A DNA stretch of 64,000 bases from JAXDMK01 sp963790325 (GTDB lineage Bacteria > Actinomycetota > Acidimicrobiia > Acidimicrobiales > AC-14). Each line of letters begins with the position of its first letter. The first letter of the stretch is position 1. The translations under genes were made by a program, and so were the position numbers. The DNA lies in assembly GCA_963790325.1 (NCBI GenBank), contig CAWBNY010000003.1:1-64000 (forward strand), in the 5' to 3' direction. This document shows positions 32,715-41,031 of the stretch, piece by piece. The notes below the pieces were generated by a model. The model ran no database searches and was not told the origin of the DNA. It was given only the letters and a program-made list of their open reading frames with translations.

Positions 32715-34452
32715 TCAGGCCGGCGCGGCCCACGCCTGCCAGAGCTCGGCGTACCGGCCGCCCAGGGACACGAGCTCCTCGTGGGTGCCGGTCTCGCGCA
32801 CCGAGCCGTCGACGACGAAGAGCACGCGGTCGGCGCTCCGGGCCGAATCGAGCCGGTGCGAGACGAGCACGACGGTGCGACCGGCCAGCGCCGCGTCGAG
32901 TCCGGTGCAGGCACGCCGTCCGGAGCCGGCATCGAAGCCGGCCGTGGCCTCGTCGAGGACCACGACGGGAGGGTCGGCCAGCATCACCCGGGCGAGTGCC
33001 AGCTGGCGGGCTTGGCCGGCGCCCAACGCCCAGCCGCCGGCCCCGACCTCCCGGTCGATCCCGCCGGGCAGGTCGTCGACCCACATGGCGCCGACGCGCC
33101 GGAGGGCGTCGAGCAGGTCGTGGCGGGTGGCGTCGGGCGCCACGAGGCGGAGGTTGTCGGCCAGCGTGCCGGCGAACACGTGGCCCTCCTGCTCGAGCAT
33201 GATCACCCAGCGCCGCAAGGTGTCGTGGTCGAGATGGCGCAGATCCGTCCCGCCGAGGCAGACGGACCCGCTGTCGGGCGGGTGCACGCCGGCAAGGATG
33301 CGCGCCAACGTCGACTTGCCGGCGCCGCTGGGCCCGACGATGGCGACCTTCTCCCCCGGCTCGATGTCGAGGTCGATGCCGTGCAGCACCTCGAGCGCGA
33401 CCCGGATAGGCGAACCTCACGGCTCGGGCGCGCACGCCGCCATGACCGGGAAGGGGGACCAGGACGGGGTCCGGGTCGGGGTCGGGGCCCGCCACCCCGC
33501 CTGCCCTCCGAGGCCGGCCGTCGACGGCGCTCGCCACCCGGGACGCGGCGGCACCTGCGATCTGGAGCTCGTCGAGCTCGTTGACGAGCATCTCGATGGG
33601 CTCGACCGTGCGCAGCAGGTAGAGCACCGCCGCCGTCACCGTCCCGACGGTCATCGTGCCTGCGTCGGCGCCGAGGGCGCCGACGGCGACGAGGCTGCCG
33701 AGGGCGACGGTGATGCCGGCGGCCACGCCGCCGCGGGCGACCACACGGATCCGGGCGCCAGCCATCGCCGAGCTGAACCAGGCATCGTCGGCGCGGGCCT
33801 GGGCGGCGACGGACGCCTCCTCCTGGGCGTAGGCCCGCACCAGCTCGCACGAGGCCACGCCCTCGTGGAACCTCCGTATCCGGATCGCGTTGCCGGTCCG
33901 TTCGCCGGTGTACACCGTGCCGCACCGGCGCAGGTACCACCACACCGCAGGGGTGGCGACGACGACGCCGCCCAGCGCCGCGGCCGCCAGCCGAGGTGAC
34001 AGGACGGTGAGGGCGACGGCGGTGAGCAGAACGGTGAGCCCGGCGACCACCAGCCTCGGCGCGCCGGTCCGGAGGGCGACCGAGATGGCCTCCACGTCGG
34101 CCGTCGCCCGCCCGAGCAGGTCGCCGGTCCGCGCCTCCTCGACCGCGGCGACCGGGCGTGCGGTCACGGTTTCGACCACCAGTGACCGCAGCTCGGCGAG
34201 CACCTTCTCGCTCAGGCCCGCGCTGGCGCGTGCGGCGAGCCCGGTCAGACAGGCGGCCGCGGCGGTGACGGCCGCGAACGCCAGGGCGAGGCCCAGGACG
34301 TCCTGTCCGGCGCCGGCCGCGTCGACGCCGGCGCCCACGAGCGGTGGGCCGGCCACCGCCAGACCCGTCGCACCCAGGTGGAGCAGCAGCACCCCGACGG
34401 CATGGGAACGGTGACGCCGCAGCAGCATCAGCCCCAGGGCGGTGGCCGTCAC
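32715..34452 (-). pseudogene. ABC transporter subunit B (TMD-NBD) with frameshift
   Basis: GTG 34452 overlaps the subunit A stop. The N-terminal 330 residues are an ABC exporter-fold membrane domain (several hydrophobic helices; AYAQEEASVAAQARADDAWF is a cytoplasmic helix). Near 33405 the frame breaks at RFAYPGR; the nucleotide-binding domain goes on in another frame as VLHGIDLDIEPGEKVAIVG. That domain has intact Walker A (GPSGAGKST), Walker B (VVVLDEATAG) and H-loop (SHRL), but its signature is LGAGQ instead of LSGGQ. One missing or extra base is enough to explain the break; sequencing error is possible. If real, the transporter would be lost or made as two chains. Confidence 0.8.
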
Positions 34453-36170
34453 GGCGTTGCCACCGCGTGGACGCCGGGCACGACGAGGTGCCGGTACGAC
34501 GGGCTGGTGGCCAGAAGCTCGGCGTGGGTTCCGACGGCCTCCACGCGACCGCGATGGAGGTGGACGACCCGGTCGGTGGCGGCGAGGAACGCGGGGCTGG
34601 TCGAGACGACGATCGTGGCTCGATCCCCCCGCCGCGCGGCAGCGATCCGCCGGACCACCACCTGCTCGGTGAGCGCGTCGACGGCGCTGGTGGGGTCGAC
34701 CAGCACCAGCGCCGGGGGGTCGGCGACCAGGGCGCGGGCCAGGCCGACGCGCTGGCGCTCCCCCCCGCTCAGCCACCGGCCGTGCTCACCGACCATCGAG
34801 TCGATGCCGGCCGGCAGCCGTTCGACCACGTCCTGCACCGCCGCCACCGCCATGGCATCGGCGATCGTGACGGCGTGGGCGTCGCGACGACCGAAGGTCA
34901 GGTTGGCCGCCACGGTGTCGTCGAGGAGAAGTCCGTCGCCCCGGTCGACCACCACCGTCCGGCGGTACTCGCGCGATGACCACCTGGTGGCGTCAAGCCC
35001 CGCGACCCGCAGGTGCCCCGACTCCGGCTCGGCGCGCCGCGACAGCAGGGCGGCCAGCGCGTCGGCGGCCCCCCGATCGGTGGCCACACCCACCACCTCA
35101 CCCCACGCCACCGCGAACGCGCACGAGGCGAGGGCCCCGTCCGTGGAGGTGACCCCGACCAGCTCGACGGCCGGTCCGGTGCCCGGCACCGGAGGCCTCC
35201 CGGCGTCCGGAAAGGCGTCGAGAACATCGAGGGGAGCGGAAAGGGCCTCGGCCACGCGGTTGGCCGAGGCGACCCCCCGGGTCCAGACGTCACCGACCTC
35301 GATCAGCGTGGCGACCGGGGTCAACAGGTACTGCGAGTAGGCGAGGAACGCGATCAGCTCCCCGACCGAGAGGGACCCGGCCGCCACCAGCCGGCCGCCC
35401 GCGAGCAGGGTGATGGCGAGGAGGGCGCCGGGCACCACGACGGCGATGCCCTCCCAGGCCGCCTGGAGGTTGGCGGTCGACAACGAGCCCCGTCGAACGG
35501 CGTCGTTGTGGGAGGCGAAGCGCATGCGGGCGGCTGCGACGGCGCCGAGGCCGTGGAGGACCCGGTAGCCGGTGAAGATGTCGGCGATGCTGCTCGCAGC
35601 CGCCGCCCGCGCCCGCTGCTCGGCGGTCGCCCGCCGCTCGAGAGGACGGAGCAACGGTGCGGCGAGGCCCAGGAGGACCGGTATGGCGGCGAGCACGGCC
35701 GACGCCAGCAGGGGCGAGGTGGCGAGCATGATGGCGGCGACGCCGACCACTGCGATCGCGGCGCCGGCTCCCCGGCAGCAGAGGTCGGCCACCGCGCCCA
35801 TGCGGGTGGCATCCGATGTGACGAGGGAGACCAGCTCGCCCGGGGGCCGGTGGATCCCTCCACCGGCGTCGTGGACCCGCATCGTCACTCGTCCCGAGAC
35901 CGCCGCCGTGGTGCCGTAGTAGAGCCGGCACGCCAGCCAGTGACGGGCGCCGCCGGCGAGCACCTGCACACCCCCGAGGCCGGCCAGGGCGGCGAGCCAC
36001 CCGACGAGGCCCCGCCGATCCCCTCCGACGACACCGACGTCGATGGCGCGGCTGACCACGGCGGGAACGGCGGCCATCGCAGCCATCCAGACGATGCCGG
36101 CGGCTGCGCCTGCGGCGACTGCCCGCCGTTGCCCGTGCAGCAGTGAGCGGAGCAGCCTCGCCCCGCTCAC
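34449..36170 (-). CDS. ABC transporter subunit A (TMD-NBD), degenerate ATP site
   Basis: 573 residues from GTG 36170, overlapping the fhuF-like stop. It has an exporter-fold membrane domain followed by a nucleotide-binding domain. The signature LSGGERQRVGLARAL is standard, but Walker A is replaced by VATDRGAADALAALL with no Lys-Ser/Thr, and Walker B reads ALVLVDPTSAVD without the usual Asp-Glu pair. Paired with subunit B, which has the reverse pattern, this gives one working composite ATP site, as in asymmetric heterodimeric exporters. It is likely to move siderophore or ferric siderophore; IrtAB shows that this fold can also import. Confidence 0.85.
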   Translation of the reverse strand: MSGARLLRSLLHGQRRAVAAGAAAGIVWMAAMAAVPAVVSRAIDVGVVGGDRRGLVGWLAALAGLGGVQVLAGGARHWLACRLYYGTTAAVSGRVTMRVHDAGGGIHRPPGELVSLVTSDATRMGAVADLCCRGAGAAIAVVGVAAIMLATSPLLASAVLAAIPVLLGLAAPLLRPLERRATAEQRARAAAASSIADIFTGYRVLHGLGAVAAARMRFASHNDAVRRGSLSTANLQAAWEGIAVVVPGALLAITLLAGGRLVAAGSLSVGELIAFLAYSQYLLTPVATLIEVGDVWTRGVASANRVAEALSAPLDVLDAFPDAGRPPVPGTGPAVELVGVTSTDGALASCAFAVAWGEVVGVATDRGAADALAALLSRRAEPESGHLRVAGLDATRWSSREYRRTVVVDRGDGLLLDDTVAANLTFGRRDAHAVTIADAMAVAAVQDVVERLPAGIDSMVGEHGRWLSGGERQRVGLARALVADPPALVLVDPTSAVDALTEQVVVRRIAAARRGDRATIVVSTSPAFLAATDRVVHLHRGRVEAVGTHAELLATSPSYRHLVVPGVHAVATP

Positions 36171-36952
36171 CGGAGCTGTCCCGTCGCGGCGCCGCCGGCG
36201 ACACGGGACCGCTCTGCGCGGTAGTGGTCGTCGCACTCCCGCACCCGCTCGTCGCGCGGGCGGAGGCTGCAGGTGCCGCACATCGTCCCTGGTGGCAGCT
36301 TGGCCAGAAGGCAGCAGTTGCGGCGGACGGCGTAGGTGATCGTGCCGCCCCGCCCGTCCCTGGCGGTGATCGTCTCCACGAGCGCGGCGAGGTCGGGTCG
36401 CCGGGCGAGCAGGGCCTCCCGGTCGGCGTCGGCAGGGCTGCCGGGTCGGTGGCTGAGGGAGGCGAGGACGTTGACGGCGGCGAGCGCCACGTTCCCCCAG
36501 AGGTGCCTCCTGCCGATGCGCACCACCCGGCGGAGGCCGTCGATGACCGCCGTCGCGGTGCCGTCGAACAGAACGGCTTCGAGCTCGGGAAGTGCGGGCG
36601 GTGCCGACCCGTTCGGGAAGGCTTGAACCTCTCCGAGACGGAGCCGAGTGGCGCAGCCGGCGACGTCGACGGAGATGTTGCCCGGGGTGACATCGAGCAC
36701 GACTCGGTCCTGGCACCAGGCCGCCACCACCAGGCGTGTGATCGGCGCCAGAAGGTCACGGACCAGGACACTGCCGACCGCGGCCAGGTCCGCGCTGGGC
36801 ACGCGGCCGGCGACATCGACCAGGGTGCGCCGCATCTGGGCCGGCTCGCACAGCGTGGTGAGCGGCTGCCAGTCGCCGGGCGTCCCGACATCGACGAGGG
36901 ACGGGGCGGCGTAGGGCAGGGCACGCGACCACGAGTCACGCGGGTTGGGCAC
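36167..36952 (-). CDS. FhuF-like siderophore-iron reductase
   Basis: 261 residues from GTG 36952, overlapping the permease gene by 17 bases. The C-terminus carries the FhuF 2Fe-2S motif C-C-x10-C-x2-C (NCCLLAKLPPGTMCGTCSL). Such proteins reduce ferric siderophores in the cytoplasm to release iron. The N-terminal part is variable, as usual. Its position between permease and ABC pair supports a role in iron release after uptake. Confidence 0.82.
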   Translation of the reverse strand: MPNPRDSWSRALPYAAPSLVDVGTPGDWQPLTTLCEPAQMRRTLVDVAGRVPSADLAAVGSVLVRDLLAPITRLVVAAWCQDRVVLDVTPGNISVDVAGCATRLRLGEVQAFPNGSAPPALPELEAVLFDGTATAVIDGLRRVVRIGRRHLWGNVALAAVNVLASLSHRPGSPADADREALLARRPDLAALVETITARDGRGGTITYAVRRNCCLLAKLPPGTMCGTCSLRPRDERVRECDDHYRAERSRVAGGAATGQLR

Positions 36953-39020
36953 GGGTCCTCCACAGAAGCCACAGGAAGAACGGTGCGCCGAGCACGGCGA
37001 CGACGAGGCCAGCCGGCAGCTCCTTCGGGGCGAACAGCACGCGGCCGACGAGGTCGGCGGCGACGACGAGAGCAGCGCCGGCGAGAGCTGCGACGGGCAG
37101 CAGGCGACGGTGGCCGGGCCCGGTGAGCGGACGGGCCAGGTGGGGGGCGAGCAGGCCCACGAAGCCGATGGTGCCGACGGATGCGACGGCGGCCGCGGCG
37201 AGGACGCAGCCGAGGAGCAACCCGGCGACGCGGGTGGCCTCGATCTGCAGGCCCAGCCCCCGGGCGGCGGCGTCGCCGAGGCCGAGGAGGTCGAAGTGGC
37301 GGCCGATGAGCCAGAGCAGGGGCACCACCGCCAGCGGCCACAGGGCCAGCAGCTGGACGTCGTGGGCGTCGCGGGCGTAGGTGGATCCGGCCAGCCACAC
37401 CAGGGCCTGGGCGAGGCGGAGCTGCTGGCGCACGACGAGCAGGGTGACCAGCGCGGCGGTGAAGGCGGCGGCGCCGACGCCGACGAGGGCCAGTCGGTCG
37501 GGGGAGAGTCCGTGCCGCCACGCGGCTGCGAGCACGAGCGCGAGGACGGCCAGGGCGCCGAGGAACGCGGCGACCGGCAGCAGCGCGACCGGTGGATCCT
37601 CGACGAGGAACAGCAAGCCGAGCGCACCCACCTCGGCGCCGCCGCTCACCCCGAGCAGCAGCGGGTCGGCCAGCGGGTTCCGGGTGACGGCCTGGAGGAC
37701 GACGCCGGCGGCGGCGAGCGACGCCCCTGCCAGCGCGGCCACGAGCACCCGGGGGAGCCGGATGTCGAGCACGACCTTCTCCAGCAGCGCGTCGGCACGG
37801 CCGGACACGGCGGCCAGCACTTCAGAGGGCGCCAGCGCCAGTTCGCCCATCATGAGCGCAGCGACGACCAATGCGACCGTCCCCGCCAGAGCGCCGAACA
37901 CCACCAGGCCGTACGGCAGTCGGAACCGGCTGGTGAAGCCCGGTGCCGGGCTCGCCGCAGGCAGCCGGCGCGCCACCCACATCAGCAGCGGCGCTCCGAG
38001 CAGCGCCGTGACCGCCCCGGTGGGCAGCGCGGTGACGAGGCTCCCACCATGGACCAGCTGGGTGATCAGGTCGGCGAGCACCAACGCGACGGCGCCCCAC
38101 ACCCCGGCGACGGCCACCACCCGGCGGGAACCGGTGACCCCGAGGCGGCGCACGACATGCGGGCCGAGCAGGCCGACGAAGCCGATCGGACCGGTGATGG
38201 CGACCGCTCCGGCAGTCAGGAGCACGGCGATCCCGGCCGCCCCGGCGCGGGTGCGCACCGGCTGCACGCCCAGGCTGGCGGCGGTGGCGTCGCCGAGCGC
38301 CAGCACGTCGAGTCGACGGCCGAGCAGCCACGCGCCGGCCGCGCCGGCGGCCGTGATCGGTCCCAACGCCTCGATGCGGTCGAACCCGCTCTGCACCAGC
38401 GTGCCGCTACCCCACAGGAACAGCCCTGAGGTCGCCTGCTCGAACCACAGCAGCAGCAGTGCGGTGACCGACGACAGGGTGAGGGTGACGGCCATGCCGC
38501 CGAGCAGCAGCCTCGCCCCGCCTCCCCCGGTCCCGCCGCCGATGCCCAGCACCACGAGCGCGGCGAGGGTGCCCCCGACGAAGGCCAACCCCCCGGCGGG
38601 CAGCGGCCCTCGGGCGATCCCGGCGACGCTGGCCACGGTGACGGCGAGGAAGGCGCCACTGGCGACGCCCATGGTGCCGGGCTCGGCCAGCGGGTTGCGG
38701 GTGACCGCCTGCAACAGCACCCCGGCGATCCCGAGCGCGGCACCCACCAGCACGGCGGCGGCGAGCCGTGGCAGCCGGGAGCCCAGCACGACGGCTCGCA
38801 CCTGCTCGCTGGCGTCGCCGGTCAGGACGCGCAGGGCGTCGCCGGCACTGACGCTGCTCCGGCCCTGGTCGAGGTGCCACACGGCCAGCACCCCGAGCAG
38901 GCCCAGGCCGGCGGCGGCCACGACGATCGCCCGGGCTGCCGGACGGGGGCGACGGACGGCTGCGAGCGATTCGGCGGCCGCCCCCTCCTCGGCCAGCTCG
39001 GACAGGGTGGTCAGCGTCAC
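36936..39020 (-). CDS. Double FecCD/FhuB-type iron-siderophore permease
   Basis: 694 residues from GTG 39020, twice the length of a single FecCD permease. Two homologous halves each have about ten membrane helices and repeat the motifs LPRLAAAVLVGAALGIAGVL / LPRVLVAALAGASLAAAGVV, AVTRNPLAEPGTMGVASGA / AVTRNPLADPLLLGVSGGA and GPIGFVGLLGPHVVR / GTIGFVGLLAPHLAR. So it is a FhuB-like fused permease acting alone in the membrane. It overlaps the binding-protein gene by four bases. Confidence 0.93.
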   Translation of the reverse strand: MTLTTLSELAEEGAAAESLAAVRRPRPAARAIVVAAAGLGLLGVLAVWHLDQGRSSVSAGDALRVLTGDASEQVRAVVLGSRLPRLAAAVLVGAALGIAGVLLQAVTRNPLAEPGTMGVASGAFLAVTVASVAGIARGPLPAGGLAFVGGTLAALVVLGIGGGTGGGGARLLLGGMAVTLTLSSVTALLLLWFEQATSGLFLWGSGTLVQSGFDRIEALGPITAAGAAGAWLLGRRLDVLALGDATAASLGVQPVRTRAGAAGIAVLLTAGAVAITGPIGFVGLLGPHVVRRLGVTGSRRVVAVAGVWGAVALVLADLITQLVHGGSLVTALPTGAVTALLGAPLLMWVARRLPAASPAPGFTSRFRLPYGLVVFGALAGTVALVVAALMMGELALAPSEVLAAVSGRADALLEKVVLDIRLPRVLVAALAGASLAAAGVVLQAVTRNPLADPLLLGVSGGAEVGALGLLFLVEDPPVALLPVAAFLGALAVLALVLAAAWRHGLSPDRLALVGVGAAAFTAALVTLLVVRQQLRLAQALVWLAGSTYARDAHDVQLLALWPLAVVPLLWLIGRHFDLLGLGDAAARGLGLQIEATRVAGLLLGCVLAAAAVASVGTIGFVGLLAPHLARPLTGPGHRRLLPVAALAGAALVVAADLVGRVLFAPKELPAGLVVAVLGAPFFLWLLWRTRAQPA

Positions 39021-40006
39021 CCGATGGCGGCGGCGACCACGCGGTCCACGAACACCTTCGCCGACTGCATGCCACCCCAGGTCCAGGTGTCACCCCCGAG
39101 GGGGTGGACGTTGCCGGCCTTGACGAACTCGAGGCTCAGCCAGATCGGGTTGGACGCGTAGGTGCCGGTGAAGATGCTGTCGTCGTCCTGCGCGATGTAG
39201 AGGAACTTCACGTCCGCCGGCAGCTTGGTCAGCCCTTCGACGTCGACGGTGTTGAACCCGTACTGCTCGGCCGGGCCGTCCCAGCCGTTCTCCAGACCGG
39301 CCTCGTTCACCAGCTCGATGATGCGGGCGTTGTCGGTGAACATGCGGATCTCGGGCACGCCCTCGCTGCTGTAACCCTGGGCCACCGCGACCCTCGTGCC
39401 TGCTTTGCCCGAGGTCCTCAGTCGCTGGGCGGCATCGGCGAGGTGCTCGTCGAGGTCCCGCAACGCCGCCTCGGCCTCGCCTGCCTTGCCTACGGCAGCG
39501 CCGATCGAGCGCAGCGCCTGGCGCATCAGCTCGAGCTCGCTGCCCTTGCCCGGCTCGGGGTAGTCCCGGAAGATGAGGGTCGGCGCGATGGCCTCGTACT
39601 GGTCACGGTTGGTCTGGTGTCGGAAGTCCACGCCGACGATCAGGTCCGGCTCCAGGGCCGCGATCCGCTCCAGGTTCGGCTCCTGGCGGGTACCGACATC
39701 CGTGACGTCGCCGGGTAGCTCCGACGCCAACCAATCCCGGTACCCGCCGACGTCGGCCACACCCACCGGCGGTACGTCGACCGCCAGCAGGTGCTCGGCG
39801 TAGTCCCACTCCAGGACGACCACCCGCTTCGCCGGGCGGTCGAGCGTCACCGTGCCGCCGGTGTTGTCGGAGACCTCCAGCGGGACGGCCTCAGTCGTGT
39901 CCGCCGCCGGGGACGCCGACCTCGTCGAGCCGGATTCGCGGCCGCACGCCGCCGCCGCCAGCACGGCGCCGACCAGCAGCAGAGGGACGAGCGATGGCTT
40001 TCGCAT
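39017..40006 (-). CDS. Ferric-siderophore substrate-binding lipoprotein
   Basis: 329 residues, ATG 40006 with AAGGAGAAG upstream. Signal peptide and lipobox (LVGAVLAAAACG) predict a lipid-anchored extracellular protein. The FhuD/FepB-type fold shows in RPAKRVVVLEWDYAEHLLAV, LERIAALEPDLIVGVDFRH and GNVHPLGGDTWTWGGMQSA near the end. It would capture the iron-loaded siderophore and hand it to the double permease. Confidence 0.92.
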   Translation of the reverse strand: MRKPSLVPLLLVGAVLAAAACGRESGSTRSASPAADTTEAVPLEVSDNTGGTVTLDRPAKRVVVLEWDYAEHLLAVDVPPVGVADVGGYRDWLASELPGDVTDVGTRQEPNLERIAALEPDLIVGVDFRHQTNRDQYEAIAPTLIFRDYPEPGKGSELELMRQALRSIGAAVGKAGEAEAALRDLDEHLADAAQRLRTSGKAGTRVAVAQGYSSEGVPEIRMFTDNARIIELVNEAGLENGWDGPAEQYGFNTVDVEGLTKLPADVKFLYIAQDDDSIFTGTYASNPIWLSLEFVKAGNVHPLGGDTWTWGGMQSAKVFVDRVVAAAIG

Positions 40007-40814
40007 GGTGGTCTTCTCCTTGGGGTGATGTCGGTGATCGGACGTCTGCGCCGAGGGTGCGGAAGAGGCAGACGACGCGGCCATCCCGGTCCTCCACCTC
40101 GGCGTCGACGCCGAACGCAGCGCGCACCAACTCGGGTCGCAGCACCTCGGCGGGCCGGCCCTGGGCCAGCACCCGCCCCTCGCCCAGCACGACGAGGCGG
40201 TCGGCGAAGGCTGCCGCGTGGTTGAGGTCGTGCAGCACCGCCACCACCGCCCGGCCGGCGTCGTCGGCCAGGCCCCGGAGCAGCTCCAACAGCTCGAGCT
40301 GGTGACGGATGTCGAGGAACGTCGTCGGCTCGTCGAGGAGCAGCAGCGGCGCCTGTTGTGCCAGTGCGACCGCGACCCACACCCGCTGGCGCTCGCCGCC
40401 GGACAGCTCCGACACGACCCGGCCGGCGAACCCGGCCAGCCCGGTCGCGTCCATGGCCCAGTCGACGGCCTCGCAGTCGGCGTGGTCGGGGCCGCTCAGC
40501 AGCCGGCGGTGCGGGTGACGGCCCAACAGCACGAGCTCCCGGACGGTGACCCCGTCGGGCACGATCGGCGCCTGCGGGAGATGCGCCAGCCGTCGGGCCA
40601 GTCCCCGCGCCGAGTACGACCTCACGTCGTTCCCGGCGACGGTGACGACGCCACGTTGCGAGGGCGCCAGGCCGGCGAGCACGCGGAGCAAGGTGGATTT
40701 GCCCGACCCGTTGCCGCCGACGAGCACGGTCACCGTGCCGAACTCGACACTCAGCGAGACATCCGCGATCACCGTGCGCGACCCGTAGCCACCCGCGACT
40801 GCGTCGGCGGCCAA
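39891..40814 (-). CDS. FecE/FhuC-type ABC ATPase
   Basis: 307 residues from TTG 40814. Walker A VGGNGSGKSTLLRVL, Q-loop LPQAPIVPDG, signature LSGGERQRVWVAV, Walker B LLLLDEPTTFLD and H-loop VLHDLNHAA are all intact; it powers the permease. The normal end of the family is near residue 270 (VVCLFRTLG). Here the frame has no stop and runs on about 38 residues of Arg/Gly-rich sequence into the binding-protein gene, a 116-base overlap, probably from a lost stop. First gene of the uptake operon; two iron boxes lie 35-74 bases upstream. Confidence 0.9.
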   Translation of the reverse strand: MAADAVAGGYGSRTVIADVSLSVEFGTVTVLVGGNGSGKSTLLRVLAGLAPSQRGVVTVAGNDVRSYSARGLARRLAHLPQAPIVPDGVTVRELVLLGRHPHRRLLSGPDHADCEAVDWAMDATGLAGFAGRVVSELSGGERQRVWVAVALAQQAPLLLLDEPTTFLDIRHQLELLELLRGLADDAGRAVVAVLHDLNHAAAFADRLVVLGEGRVLAQGRPAEVLRPELVRAAFGVDAEVEDRDGRVVCLFRTLGADVRSPTSPQGEDHHAKAIARPSAAGRRRAGGGGVRPRIRLDEVGVPGGGHD

Positions 40815-40848
40815 TGCGGGTTCCCGCGATGCGCACGGCCCGGCGGTG

Positions 40849-40862
40849 TTAGGTGTACCTAA
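40849..40862. promoter_or_regulatory. Iron box (DtxR/IdeR-like), site 1 of uptake operon
   Basis: TTAGGTGTACCTAA is an exact TTAGG-N4-CCTAA palindrome 35 bases upstream of the ATPase start codon. It pairs with a second box 26 bases further out. Confidence 0.75.
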
Positions 40863-40874
40863 GATCAGGCTATG

Positions 40875-40888
40875 TTAGGTCGCCCTAA
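40875..40888. promoter_or_regulatory. Iron box (DtxR/IdeR-like), site 2 of uptake operon
   Basis: TTAGGTCGCCCTAA sits inside the longer inverted repeat ATGTTAGGTCGCCCTAACAT (40872-40891, 8-base arms). This is the best-formed of the four iron boxes in the locus. Confidence 0.77.
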
Positions 40889-41031
40889 CATAAAGGCGTC
40901 AAGTCCCCTAAGTAACGGCTCGGGTGTCACCCCCGCCCCTTCGCACATCCGGGACGACGGTTGGGACACCTCGACGACGGGTTGACCGGTGCTAGCTTCC
41001 AGGCCTGGCCGCCGGGGATCACCAGGAGCCG

